NCBI GenBank assembly: GCA_043757025.1
Contig: JAYVQG010000171.1
Location: 5,370-69,369 of the forward strand
Length of the DNA: 64,000 nt
Origin: Limnoglobus sp043757025
GTDB lineage: Bacteria; Planctomycetota; Planctomycetia; Gemmatales; Gemmataceae
Reading direction: 5' to 3'
Position numbers and translations under genes: made by a program
Notes under the pieces: generated by a model
The model's input: only the letters and a program-made list of their open reading frames with translations
What the model was told of the DNA's origin: nothing
Databases searched by the model: none
In this document: positions 36,749 to 46,137 of the stretch, piece after piece
Layout: every line of letters begins with the position of its first letter
Position numbering within the stretch: the first letter of the stretch is position 1

Positions 36749-38269
36749 GTGACATCGCGTTCCCTACAAGCTGTGTTTCGTTCGCTCGTCGATGCCAGCA
36801 ACCTGGTACCGGATGCGGACTTGCTGTGCCGGTTCGTGGCGAACGACGAAACGGCGTTTGCGGAGTTGGTGCGCCGTCACGGTCGGTTGGTGTGGGCGGC
36901 GTGTCGGAACCTCACGCGGTCGGATGCCGAGGCCGACGATGCGTTTCAGGCCACGTTTCTCGTGCTCATTCGCAATGCAAAAACGATCCGCGACGCGGGC
37001 AAACTCTCGTCGTGGTTGCACGGGGTGGCATACAAGGTGTGCGCGAAATCCCGGCAAGCCTCGAAGCGGCGCGCGGCGCGCGAGCAAGCCACGGCCGCGC
37101 ACGAAGGCAACGGCCACGCCGTTCCGGAGTCGGCGTGGGATCGGGCACTTGCGGCCGTTCACGAAGAAGCCGCGAAACTACCGGAAACACTGCGATTACC
37201 GTTCGTTTTGTGCTGTCTCGAAGGCAAAAGCGTCACCGAGTCGGCCGAACAACTCGGATGGAAACTCGGCACGTTCTCCGGTCGGCTGACGCGGGCCAAG
37301 GATGCGGTGTTGGCGAAACTCGACGCACGCGGACTCACACTCGGCGGCGTTGCGGCGGTCAGTCTCGCGGTGCCACCCGCCGTGTTGGTGGCGAAAACTT
37401 CCGCACTCGCGCAGGTCGGGTTTGCGGTTCCCCTTACGATTCTGCAACTCTCTCAAGGAGCGATTGGAATGAGCATGACATCGGTAAAAATGTTGGCAGC
37501 CACCGTGCTGTTAACGTGCGGCCTGGGACTGAGCGTCGGCACCGGCTGGCTCGCCACCGCCGACGCACAAACGGCGATACCCACGAAGGCCGCACCAACG
37601 AAAAAGGACGCCGAGGCCGAGTTAAAGCAGCGAGCCGATGACTATAACAAAGCACGAGGGGTCGTCGTCCTGGACTACGATCAACAAGAGAACGACATTC
37701 TGGCCAGACTCGCGAATGACATCTCATTCAAAACCGCGAAATGGGAGTACCAACTTGCCGAGATGAGCGATACGTTCGACGCGGCACAGTTCGCCACATT
37801 CCTACAGGCACGCGAAAGCGAACACTGGGAGTTTCTCGGCTCGACGTCGCTCGGGCCGAACGGCGGGGTGTCTCAGTGGCTGTTCCGCCGTCCGGCGAAT
37901 ACTCAGGCAAACCTGAGCCGTGTCCAGATACTGGGTGATGAAGTTCGACAACTCGGGATTCGGTTAGTTCCGCCGTTAAAAGTCGAAGATGCGAAGTCGA
38001 TCGAAGCGCAGATCGCGAAGTCGATCGAATCGGAGATTGCGATATTGCAGCTGAAGTTGAAGGTATTGCAAGCGAAGGGGCGCGTCGTGTTCCCGCTGTT
38101 GCCCGATGATTTTCGCGAGATGCTGGCAAAACTGGCCGAGAAGAAGTTCGGCAAGAATCGCCTGTGGCTAACCCAAACGCAGGAAGGTCTCGTTGCCGAA
38201 GGCGACAAAGACGTCGTCGAGTGGGCCACCGTTGCGGTGAAGACACTGAGGTCGCTGTACGAGAAGTAA
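36749..38269 (+). CDS. ECF sigma factor with membrane helix and extracytoplasmic tail
   Basis: 506 residues. Region 2 (DETAFAELVRRHGRLVW, DDAFQATFLVLI) and region 4 (ESAEQLGWKLGTFSGRLTRAK) are followed by a membrane helix near residue 255 (LAATVLLTCGLGLSVGTGW) and about 230 residues outside, with a helical segment AKSIEAQIAKSIESEIAILQLKLKV. A second ECF01-Gob-like architecture, but without propellers. GAGG at 36740-36743 supports the GTG at 36749 over the GTG at 36743. It lies 128 bases after the preceding sigma gene. Confidence 0.85.
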   Translation: MTSRSLQAVFRSLVDASNLVPDADLLCRFVANDETAFAELVRRHGRLVWAACRNLTRSDAEADDAFQATFLVLIRNAKTIRDAGKLSSWLHGVAYKVCAKSRQASKRRAAREQATAAHEGNGHAVPESAWDRALAAVHEEAAKLPETLRLPFVLCCLEGKSVTESAEQLGWKLGTFSGRLTRAKDAVLAKLDARGLTLGGVAAVSLAVPPAVLVAKTSALAQVGFAVPLTILQLSQGAIGMSMTSVKMLAATVLLTCGLGLSVGTGWLATADAQTAIPTKAAPTKKDAEAELKQRADDYNKARGVVVLDYDQQENDILARLANDISFKTAKWEYQLAEMSDTFDAAQFATFLQARESEHWEFLGSTSLGPNGGVSQWLFRRPANTQANLSRVQILGDEVRQLGIRLVPPLKVEDAKSIEAQIAKSIESEIAILQLKLKVLQAKGRVVFPLLPDDFREMLAKLAEKKFGKNRLWLTQTQEGLVAEGDKDVVEWATVAVKTLRSLYEK

Positions 38270-38386
38270 ACGCGAGGTGTCGATTCGGGAGCGGAGAAAC
38301 TTTAGCGGAATTGGCGCAGACACGGAAAAAACATGGCGGTATCACTGGGCTGATCGATTTCGTCCATCAAGCCCGGAGAACCGCAC

Positions 38387-39352
38387 ATGACCCTGACGCG
38401 TTGGAAACTGTTGGCTGGCGTACTCGGCATCTCGATTGCCGGCGTGGTGGCTTCGGCCGACCCGCACTGTTCGGGCAACAATCCGCTCCAGTCTCGACGC
38501 CCCGCCCCGCCACCCGTGCAAAGCGCGAACTACGCGCCGACGGTCTCGATCGTGCCGCTGATCGTCCCCGCGACGGCCAACCCACCCTTTCAAGTCGCCG
38601 TCGCGCCACCGATCACCCTGACGTTGCCGAAGATCGATGCACTGCCTACGCCGTCCATCGTGGCTGTGCCAATGCTCAGTCTGGAACCACCGCAATTGCC
38701 AATGCCCGAGGCACCGATACCAAAACTCGTCGTCGTTCAACCACTCGTTATGATCCCCGAGGCGGTCAAGGCACCGACTCTGAGCCCGCCCACATACGCC
38801 CCCGTGGCGGATAAAGTCATCGACTTGCCGTTACCGATGACCGCCGTGAAGCCAATTCCTCCAACTCAGTTTCCCGCTACTCCCACTCTCGATGTTCCCG
38901 TGATACGTGAAGTGCCCGCGGTCGTTGCGAGCCGCAAGCCGTTGGCGAAGCCCGAAGAAGCGCCGACCGAAGTTTCGTCGGTTCGCGTGGTCGTGCGTCT
39001 CGGCATGGCGCAGCCGAAGTTTGAAGTCCTCAGCGGCGAAGATGTGCTTCTGAAAGCCGCCTGCGAAAAGATCGACGTCCGCTCGATCGAGAAGGGCGAT
39101 GGCGTGACGCCGTTGAAGGCGACCGGCGGCGTTCGCTTCTCCGCGCCGGGCTGCGAAGGCACCTGCGATCAGCTCACCGTGCTGCCCGGCACCGGCGAAG
39201 TCGAACTCGCGGGCAACGTCAAAGTTCGCTGCAAACGGGGTAAAGGTGAAACGGAAATCGTCGCCACCACGATGAAGTTCAAACTCGGCTCCGCCCCCGC
39301 GTACGCCGTGCCAGAACCGACGACCGCGTATAAAGCGGATTTGCCGCGGTAG
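38387..39352 (+). CDS. Proline-rich secreted protein with OstA-like C-terminus
   Basis: 321 residues. Signal peptide at 1-24; a low-complexity Pro/Val/Ala segment at about 35-185; then a compact C-terminal domain with GMAQPKFEVLSGEDVLLKA, TGGVRFSAPGCEG and GEVELAGNVKVRCKRG. The repeating 'G-x-V-x-F ... G-x-V-x-L-x-G-N-V' pattern is like the OstA/LptA beta-jellyroll that carries LPS, but the match is weak. Function unknown. Confidence 0.6.
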   Translation: MTLTRWKLLAGVLGISIAGVVASADPHCSGNNPLQSRRPAPPPVQSANYAPTVSIVPLIVPATANPPFQVAVAPPITLTLPKIDALPTPSIVAVPMLSLEPPQLPMPEAPIPKLVVVQPLVMIPEAVKAPTLSPPTYAPVADKVIDLPLPMTAVKPIPPTQFPATPTLDVPVIREVPAVVASRKPLAKPEEAPTEVSSVRVVVRLGMAQPKFEVLSGEDVLLKAACEKIDVRSIEKGDGVTPLKATGGVRFSAPGCEGTCDQLTVLPGTGEVELAGNVKVRCKRGKGETEIVATTMKFKLGSAPAYAVPEPTTAYKADLPR

Positions 39353-39371
39353 CACCGGAGTCGCAACTGCG

Positions 39372-39540
39372 GGCACGGTTCAAAACCCGGTTGCAGTTTT
39401 GCCAAAACGAACCACCGGAACATTGGTTCGGGTGTTGATCGCGACCACCCGAATCGGACGTAAGTCCTTGCTGGGTTAGGTTGGTTCCGAAATTCGGGCA
39501 TGAGTCCACGGTAGGGGGGTGGGTAGTGGCTGGAGTCATT
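39372..39540 (+). repeat. GGACGTAAGTC-family dispersed repeat, long copy
   Basis: The most complete copy: GGCACGGTTCAAAACCCGG and TTGCAGTTTTGCCAAA at the left, then GAATCGGACGTAAGTC, GGTTGGTTCCGAAATTCGGG, ATGAGTCCACGG, a G-rich run, and TGGCTGGAGTCA at the right. The left half recurs at 63904-64000 and the right half, inverted, at 13711-13800. All copies lie upstream of or between genes. The remaining sequence to 39669 shows nothing notable. Confidence 0.8.
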
Positions 39541-39669
39541 CTGCTACCCAACATCGCCGCGATTTGAATCATGCCCGCGTTCGCGTACCTCTGACGAACA
39601 TGTCAAATCTCAGTTCACCAAGTATAACTGCTACCTAAATCGCATCGGTTTTGGTCCCAGAGCCACACC

Positions 39670-41277
39670 ATGAAACGCCTGCGCTGGCCGCTACTGATTG
39701 CCGTCGTCTGCTTACCCGTCGCGCTGTTGGCGTACGGCGTGCGCGTGCCGGGGCTAACGTCAACAACGTATGCCGTGCCGATGTCCGTCCCGCAGGGCGA
39801 CCAAGAAATCGCCTGGTTCAACACCACGACGAGCGGCGCGAACTGGGAACGATTCGTGTCGGGCATTCACCGTGCAAGCCTGTTGTTACCCGGCATGACG
39901 GTCGACGACTCGACGGCATTCTTGGACCAGACGACGGCCGTGCCAGAGGTCGTGATTGGCATGGAAGGGCGGACCGGGAAGTTGCGGATTCGCTGGTACA
40001 AACTCAGCAGCGATCATCGCTCCGTGTTCTGGATGAAACTCCTCGCCCAACGCGACCCCGCGCCGCTGGCGATCGTCGGCGGCGGTTCGAGCGACCGTGC
40101 CCGCGATATGGCGTGGGCGCTCGCCCGCCAAACCGAATGGAAAGGCGAGCGACCGCTGTTTTTGATTACGAATGCCACGGCGGAGAAGGTCCACTCGGGG
40201 GCAGGCGAAACGGGCAATCGCGAAGATGGCGACGGCGACGATTCGGACTTGTTGCAGATTTATCCGAACCGCTCGTTTCGCTTTTGCTTCAACAACCGGC
40301 AGATGGCGGAGGCGATGCTGGATTTCGTGTGGCAATCGCCGAATCTGCGTCCGCAGTCGTTCGCCGGTATCGCGATGCAAGCCGTCGGCTCGGGGCTACT
40401 TTCCACATATGCCCTTCAGCACAAGCCGAATATCTGCTACGTCGACTGGGACGACGACCCGTATTCGAGCGACCTGATCGGCCAGTGTCGCGATGCGCTG
40501 CCGAGGGTGCTGCAAGCGTACCGCCCGCCCGCATGGCCTCCGGTGACTGCGTCGATCTCCGGTTGGCAGGTGCCGTTCAGCGTCGGTGGGTTTTACACGC
40601 CGAACCGCGCTGAGGAGGAAGCCGCCGATTCGATGATCAAGGAAATCCGTCGCCTGCCGCCGCAACGCTCGCTGTTAATCGTGCCGACGGTACCGTCACC
40701 GGCGCGACGGTTCTTGCGGGTACTCGCGGCATCGTCGCCGACGATCGGCCGCGAACTCGTCGCGATCAACGGCGATGGTATGGGCGTGAACACGATCCTC
40801 CGCGATGGCGAATTCGCTTGGCCGATTCGCGGGATGCCGATCCCGCTCGTACTATTCACGCACAATAACCCGATTGCTTGGGACGAAGCGAACCCCGCAC
40901 GCGCGATACCTGCCGCCGCCGCATTGACGCCGCCGAGTAGTACCGATGATGTGTTGCACTTCGCGGAAATCGTTCGCACGCTCACCGAAGCGGCATTCGC
41001 GAATCCTGGCGATACGCTGGGTACGAGTGCCGAGGATATTGCCAACCGCTTCCGCAATCCGGAGAGTGGGTTCTTCGATGCGAGTGGCAACCGTCGTGGC
41101 GGGACGGGTGAATATGTCATGCTACTGAAACCGCTGATCGAAGCCGATGAAATCGGTATCGGTATGCCGGAAGCGCGCGTCGAAGTGTGGCGGAAAACGC
41201 GCGGCGGCGAATGGCAACTCGTGCGGGCATGGATGCTCGATCAAACCCGTCGCCCGATCGGGAGGGTTAACGGATGA
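39670..41277 (+). CDS. Putative periplasmic sensor protein coupled to histidine kinase
   Basis: 535 residues with an N-terminal membrane anchor or signal (WPLLIAVVCLPVALLAYGV). The body alternates short beta strands and helices, with APLAIVGGGSSDRARDMAWALA and SLLIVPTVPSPARRFLRVLA, which looks like a type-1 periplasmic-binding fold; this is inference. Its last codons overlap the histidine kinase start by 4 bases (ATGA), so the two are translated together and probably form a receptor-kinase pair. Confidence 0.55.
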   Translation: MKRLRWPLLIAVVCLPVALLAYGVRVPGLTSTTYAVPMSVPQGDQEIAWFNTTTSGANWERFVSGIHRASLLLPGMTVDDSTAFLDQTTAVPEVVIGMEGRTGKLRIRWYKLSSDHRSVFWMKLLAQRDPAPLAIVGGGSSDRARDMAWALARQTEWKGERPLFLITNATAEKVHSGAGETGNREDGDGDDSDLLQIYPNRSFRFCFNNRQMAEAMLDFVWQSPNLRPQSFAGIAMQAVGSGLLSTYALQHKPNICYVDWDDDPYSSDLIGQCRDALPRVLQAYRPPAWPPVTASISGWQVPFSVGGFYTPNRAEEEAADSMIKEIRRLPPQRSLLIVPTVPSPARRFLRVLAASSPTIGRELVAINGDGMGVNTILRDGEFAWPIRGMPIPLVLFTHNNPIAWDEANPARAIPAAAALTPPSSTDDVLHFAEIVRTLTEAAFANPGDTLGTSAEDIANRFRNPESGFFDASGNRRGGTGEYVMLLKPLIEADEIGIGMPEARVEVWRKTRGGEWQLVRAWMLDQTRRPIGRVNG

Positions 41278-42968
41278 ACCGCTCCCCGCTCTCCGAAACG
41301 ACCGTCCAAGCCATCGCATTACCCGCTCGCCGCGCAGTCTGGAAATATGTCGGTGGCCTAGCGCCCGTCGTGATTCTTTGGGGCATTCTCGTCGTCTGGC
41401 TGGCCATGGTTCTGATGGCGCGGGCGAACTGGTCCGAGAACGCCGACCGGGCCGCGATCCGCGAATGGCTCGACGAAGCGCGGAACTTTCGCAAGACGCT
41501 TCCGGAACTCGTGAAGGAATACGTTCGACTACGCGACGACGACCCGACGGGCACATCGGACCCGAAACGACTGGAAATTAAGCGTACGGAGATCGCCGAG
41601 CATATGCGGTCACTCGCCGAACCGACCCGAGCGTATGTGAATCAGTTGCCGTTGTTTCCGGAAATCTATCGCATACAGATCGATCTTGCCGCGGCGAACC
41701 ACAATCCGACCGATGGCGAATCGATCGAGTGGGTGTCGACCGTGCCGCGGCCCGCGCGACAAAAGCAAGGGCAGATCCGCCTGCTCGAATACGAGCCACT
41801 CGGCAAAGACGATCGGCGTGCAATCATCCGCTGCGAGTATCGCGTTCATGCCTTCAACAAATTGCAACAACAGTACGAAGACAGCCGCCGCGAATCGTTC
41901 GTTGCCGGGGCATTGCTCCTAACGGCCACGGCACTGGCAACGCTGTTCGTCTATCGATTCCTGATGCGCGAACGACACCGTGAAGTTGCACGATTGACGG
42001 CGGTGGCCGAAAAAGAACACCGCGAACTGGAGCTACTGCAATCGCTCTGGAAGCAGGATGAAGCCGAGAAAGCGCGACGCGAACTCAAAGGAAAATTGCT
42101 ACAGCAACAGCTCGAAACCGCAGATTTGTCGCGGCGCACGGCCGAGGCGGAGAAGGCCGCGCTCGAAATGAAATCGCAACTCTACGCGAGTATCGGCATC
42201 ATGGCGGGCAGTTACGCGCACAACATCAAAAACCTGCTCGTGCGCCCGAACGATCTCCTCGTACGGTGCATCGATGCCAACGGATTGTCCGGCGAACAAG
42301 AAGGCATGTTGCACGAAGTCCGCTCGACACTCGGCACCGTGACCGAGCGGCTTCAGCAGATTTTACGCACCGTCAGTCGCAACCCCGGCAACGCCGAAGT
42401 CGCACGAATCGACCTCAACCCGCTGATCCTCGCAACGGTGCAAACGTGGTCCGAAATGGCGTGGGACAAGTGGAAAGTGCGCATCGTTGCGGACATCGAA
42501 CCCGGCTCGCTCGAAATCGATGGCGACTTGTCGCACCTGCAACAAGCGATCGAGAACCTGATCTTCAACGCACGCGATGCGACGTTCGAGATGCGGAATC
42601 ACCTTCGCGAAATCGCGCGGAAAGATAACGCAATCGACCCGATTATCCGCAAACAGCGATTGATAGAGGCCGCATCGTGGAAGGGCGAAATTACGCTAGT
42701 CACGCGACGAACGACGGGGAACGCGGTTCTCGAAGTGACCGACAACGGCATCGGCATGGCCGACGCCGTGAAGGCCAACTGCCTGCGAACGCACTTCACC
42801 ACGAAGCGCGATAACGCTTTGTACGAAGGCTACAGTGCAGGTATGGGCCTCGGGTTGTCGTTCGTGGCCGTGGTGCTCGAACACCACCATGCGACGCTCG
42901 AAATCGAATCCGAACCACTGAAAGGCGCGAGCTTCCGCGTCGAGTTCCCCATGCCTGTCGCGAAGTGA
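41274..42968 (+). CDS. Membrane sensor histidine kinase
   Basis: 564 residues. Membrane helix 1 at about 26-49, extracytoplasmic domain 50-205, membrane helix 2 at 208-227, coiled coil 235-300, phospho-acceptor H316 in GSYAHNIKNLL, N-box ENLIFNARDA (427-436), G1 DNGIGMAD and G2 SAGMGLGL. All motifs for autophosphorylation are present, though the H-box is unusual in having AHNIKN rather than the common HELRNPL form. No response regulator lies nearby. Converges end to end with ung (stop codons adjacent). Confidence 0.88.
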   Translation: MNRSPLSETTVQAIALPARRAVWKYVGGLAPVVILWGILVVWLAMVLMARANWSENADRAAIREWLDEARNFRKTLPELVKEYVRLRDDDPTGTSDPKRLEIKRTEIAEHMRSLAEPTRAYVNQLPLFPEIYRIQIDLAAANHNPTDGESIEWVSTVPRPARQKQGQIRLLEYEPLGKDDRRAIIRCEYRVHAFNKLQQQYEDSRRESFVAGALLLTATALATLFVYRFLMRERHREVARLTAVAEKEHRELELLQSLWKQDEAEKARRELKGKLLQQQLETADLSRRTAEAEKAALEMKSQLYASIGIMAGSYAHNIKNLLVRPNDLLVRCIDANGLSGEQEGMLHEVRSTLGTVTERLQQILRTVSRNPGNAEVARIDLNPLILATVQTWSEMAWDKWKVRIVADIEPGSLEIDGDLSHLQQAIENLIFNARDATFEMRNHLREIARKDNAIDPIIRKQRLIEAASWKGEITLVTRRTTGNAVLEVTDNGIGMADAVKANCLRTHFTTKRDNALYEGYSAGMGLGLSFVAVVLEHHHATLEIESEPLKGASFRVEFPMPVAK

Positions 42969-43721
42969 TTACGCGACTTTTTCCGGTAGCGTCCAGCCGA
43001 TGGGTGACAGGCCTTTGTCAGTTAAGAGTGCGTTAATTTTCGAGAATGGTTTGCTGCCAAAAAACCCTGCGTTTGCTGACAGCGGCGAGGGGTGTACCGA
43101 CGCGATCACGGCGTGACGCGATTCGTCGATCAGCGGGCGTTTCTTCTGTGCATACCCGCCCCACAACACGAACACGACGGGTGTTGTTTTCGCGTTCACG
43201 GCCTTCAGTGTGGCATCGGTGAATTTCTCCCAGCCCTTGTTGGCGTGCGAATTCGGCGTGCCCGCGCGAACCGTCAGCACCGCGTTCAACATCAGGATTC
43301 CTTGCGTCGCCCACGATGCGAGGTACCCGTGCTTCGCAGGTGGGATGCCGAGATCCGATTGGCGTTCCTGATAGATGTTGCGAAGTGATGCGGGTATTCC
43401 CACGCCGGGCTGCACGGAGAAACACAAGCCGTGCGCATGGCCGGGTGTCGGGTACGGATCTTGCCCGAGCAGCACGACTTTCACGCCGTCCAGTGGCGCG
43501 AAGCGATAGGCGTTGTACACGTCGGCTTCCACTGGAAAAATCTGACTCGACTGACGCTCCGCTGTCACAAACTCTTGCAGATTCGCGAAATACGGCTGCC
43601 CGAATTCCGCCGCCAGTGGCACGGCCCACGAAGTCGGGAATTCGGCTGGCGGCGCAACGACTGCGAACGGTTCTTGTACATCGAACAGGCTCGGAGTTTC
43701 GTTTGTGGTTTTCTTCGCCAC
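42969..43721 (-). CDS. ung: Uracil-DNA glycosylase (family 1)
   Basis: 250 residues. Removes uracil from DNA in base-excision repair. Catalytic GQDPYPTPGHAHGLCFS with the water-activating Asp, and the HPSPLSA loop with the catalytic His, are intact. The start is a GTG at 43721 preceded by GAGGTG. A short N-terminal tail precedes the core, within family range. No operon link: 14 bases separate it from the esterase gene upstream. Confidence 0.95.
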   Translation of the reverse strand: MAKKTTNETPSLFDVQEPFAVVAPPAEFPTSWAVPLAAEFGQPYFANLQEFVTAERQSSQIFPVEADVYNAYRFAPLDGVKVVLLGQDPYPTPGHAHGLCFSVQPGVGIPASLRNIYQERQSDLGIPPAKHGYLASWATQGILMLNAVLTVRAGTPNSHANKGWEKFTDATLKAVNAKTTPVVFVLWGGYAQKKRPLIDESRHAVIASVHPSPLSANAGFFGSKPFSKINALLTDKGLSPIGWTLPEKVA

Positions 43722-43734
43722 GATGTCACCTCGA

Positions 43735-45762
43735 TTATTTGAGCATCTTTAACGCGTCGGCGGCGGTGGCCGCGTGTGTTATTTTCAGTTCGGGTGTCGC
43801 TTTCAACAACGCCCAGACGTGGGTGGCCGGTCGATAGTTCGCGAGCATTTCGGCTTCGGTGAAAGCTTTTCCGCCACCGTGAACCGCACCGGCGATCGCG
43901 ACCCGTTTCGGTGCCGCGAGTGCCGCCAGGTGTGCGACGTCGCCGATGTCGCGAAGGATGCCGGGTGCCATCAATCCGAGTCGCTGGCCGACGTACGGTT
44001 CGTCGGAAATATAACTTCCGAGCGAGCCGACTGCCGCAATTTTCCCGATCCGCGGCTCAATCGCCCCTGCCGCGAGTGCAACCAAACCGGCGGGGCCGTC
44101 GCCGATGATCGTGACGTCTTTCGGCAAACCTTCGGTAGCCTCCAAGTAGTCTAGGAGCCGCACGACGTCGAATGTCCACTGGCCGAGCAATGGGCGACCG
44201 AGCCACAGCGACCACTCGGCCGAATTGTGGTCCGGCGCGCGGCCAATCGTATCGCCCGCGATGCTCATTCCGCGCAGGTCGAAGGGTATCAGGTTGCCGC
44301 CCGCTTTACGCACTTCTTTCGCGAGTTCGCTTTTCGCAGCGACGTCGCGGCCCTGGAAATTCAGCAGAATCGTCACTGGTTTCTTCGGGTCGTACTCGCG
44401 CAAGTCGGCGGTCAGCATCAATCCCGGCTCGGGTGCGAAGCGCATGATCTTCGCGTCGATTTGCACTTGCTTCGGCAACTTCGCACGATCCGGGAACCCG
44501 CCGAAGACCTTGTTTACGAGTATCTTTCGCATCGTCTCGCTCGTCGTCGCCCACTCGGCTGCCGTCTTCGGTGCCACGTTCTGTTCGAGTAATTTCGTAC
44601 CTTCCGCTGCTGCAAACTTCGGCAGTGTCAGCCAGTTGTCAGCACGGCTCGTGCCGGGGAAACAGCGAATGTCTTCGGGGGCTTCCGGGCGGATTTCCGG
44701 GTCGCGAATCGGGCTGCCCTCGCCCTCGCCCTTGAGGTGCAACGTCATCCATCCGTACATCGCTTCGCGCATCGCCTGGTTATAATCGTGCCCGCTCTCG
44801 AAGATCGCGTGGCGTAAATTCGCTTTCTTTCCAGCTAATTCAAAGACTGGCGTGGCTTGTGCGATCGACTTCTTCGCTTGCTCGACGGAGAACTGATACG
44901 CATCTTTGGTCGCGCTGACGACCATCAGCCCGCGTGGTGCCGTCAGGCCGAGTACGCCCCATTCTTCGGTGTACGTGAGCGCGCCGGGTACGACTTCGCA
45001 GAGGCAGCACGCGGTTCGCAAGTAGGCTTGGTAATTTCCGACCGAACAGACCGGCACCGCAGCACTCAGGCGTTCGTCCCACGCCCCCGAGTACATGCTC
45101 TGGTTGCCACCACCGCTCGCGCCGGTGATGCCAATCTTCGCGCCGTTCACTTCGGGCCGCGTTTGCAGATAATCGACCGCCCGCATATTCTCGTAAACCT
45201 GGATCCCGGATAGCGGCTTGCCAATCGGGTACAGAAGCGCGCCGACCATCTCGCCGTGGTACTCGCCGAGCGCCTTGCCGATAGCGCGCTCGCCCGCTCC
45301 GAAGGCATCGACGCACAGGACGAAGAAGCCGAGCTTGGCGGCACCGATGCAGCGCGCCTGCACGACGGGGTCTTGCTTCGCGCCTTTCCAGTGGCCGTGA
45401 ACTTGCAGAATGGCGGGCAGTTTGCCTTTCTTTTCCGGCACGTACGCATTCGCGGTCATGCGAACGCCGGGCATCGTCTGGAAGCTGATTTTTTCGAGCG
45501 TGTAACCGTCGCGTTTGAGCTCGCCGTGCTTTTGCACATCGAGCGGGCACGGCTCTTTGGGGAATCCGCCCCACGATGCCAACAGTTTCTCGCGCAGTTC
45601 GCCACGCTGTTTTTGCCATTCGGCGAGCGTTGCGGGCGGTTTATCGTTCGCTCGCAGTGCGACCGCCTGCGCCGAAACGAAGTCCCGAAAATCGGGATCG
45701 GCCGCCGACAGCGGGTACGTGAGTGACAGTGCGATGACACTAGCGAACAGCGTGCGGAACAT
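43735..45762 (-). CDS. Secreted acetylxylan-esterase-like protein, two hydrolase halves
   Basis: 675 residues with a signal peptide (MFRTLFASVIALSLTYPLSA). The first half is an alpha/beta hydrolase of the acetylxylan esterase (AXE1)/dienelactone type: oxyanion QVHGHWKG, nucleophile S216 in GITGASGGGNQ, and a later HDYNQ with the likely catalytic His. The second half repeats the fold but the nucleophile elbow reads IGDGPAGL, with no Ser, so it is probably non-catalytic. ATG 45762 follows GGGAGA; the longer frame lacks a site. Expected to deacetylate polysaccharides outside the cell. Confidence 0.8.
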   Translation of the reverse strand: MFRTLFASVIALSLTYPLSAADPDFRDFVSAQAVALRANDKPPATLAEWQKQRGELREKLLASWGGFPKEPCPLDVQKHGELKRDGYTLEKISFQTMPGVRMTANAYVPEKKGKLPAILQVHGHWKGAKQDPVVQARCIGAAKLGFFVLCVDAFGAGERAIGKALGEYHGEMVGALLYPIGKPLSGIQVYENMRAVDYLQTRPEVNGAKIGITGASGGGNQSMYSGAWDERLSAAVPVCSVGNYQAYLRTACCLCEVVPGALTYTEEWGVLGLTAPRGLMVVSATKDAYQFSVEQAKKSIAQATPVFELAGKKANLRHAIFESGHDYNQAMREAMYGWMTLHLKGEGEGSPIRDPEIRPEAPEDIRCFPGTSRADNWLTLPKFAAAEGTKLLEQNVAPKTAAEWATTSETMRKILVNKVFGGFPDRAKLPKQVQIDAKIMRFAPEPGLMLTADLREYDPKKPVTILLNFQGRDVAAKSELAKEVRKAGGNLIPFDLRGMSIAGDTIGRAPDHNSAEWSLWLGRPLLGQWTFDVVRLLDYLEATEGLPKDVTIIGDGPAGLVALAAGAIEPRIGKIAAVGSLGSYISDEPYVGQRLGLMAPGILRDIGDVAHLAALAAPKRVAIAGAVHGGGKAFTEAEMLANYRPATHVWALLKATPELKITHAATAADALKMLK

Positions 45763-45921
45763 GTCGAATATCTCCCGGAGAACCCGGTCAGGTGGGTGCG
45801 ACAATACGAGTGTGGCGAGAAGCCACGCGAAACGCAAGTGAGAACCGCCAGGATCGTTTGAAACGGGAGCTTCACACGACAATTAACTGACGGAAGCGAA
45901 TAAATCTGGTAACGTGCGGAA

Positions 45922-46137
45922 ATGAAACGATACGCTATCATCCTCGAAAACGCGGGCGAAAATTGGGCGGCCTACGTCCCCGATTTGCCGGGGTGTGTCG
46001 CCACCGGCGAGACAGTCGAAGAAGTTGGACAGACGATCCGAGAGGTGATTGAGATGCACATTCAGGGCATGTTGGAAGATGGCATACCGGTTCCTGACGC
46101 AACGAGTCGCGTCGATTACGTCGAAATTTCCGCTTAA
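45922..46137 (+). CDS. HicB-like antitoxin-type protein, no HicA partner
   Basis: 71 residues, a single HicB fold: AIILENAGENWAAYVPDLPGCVATGETVEEV. HicB proteins normally neutralise the HicA mRNA interferase, but no HicA lies on either side, and the C-terminal DNA-binding part is absent. The 3' end overlaps the stop of the convergent ABC ATPase gene by 4 bases. Could be a solitary regulator or an orphan. Confidence 0.8.
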   Translation: MKRYAIILENAGENWAAYVPDLPGCVATGETVEEVGQTIREVIEMHIQGMLEDGIPVPDATSRVDYVEISA

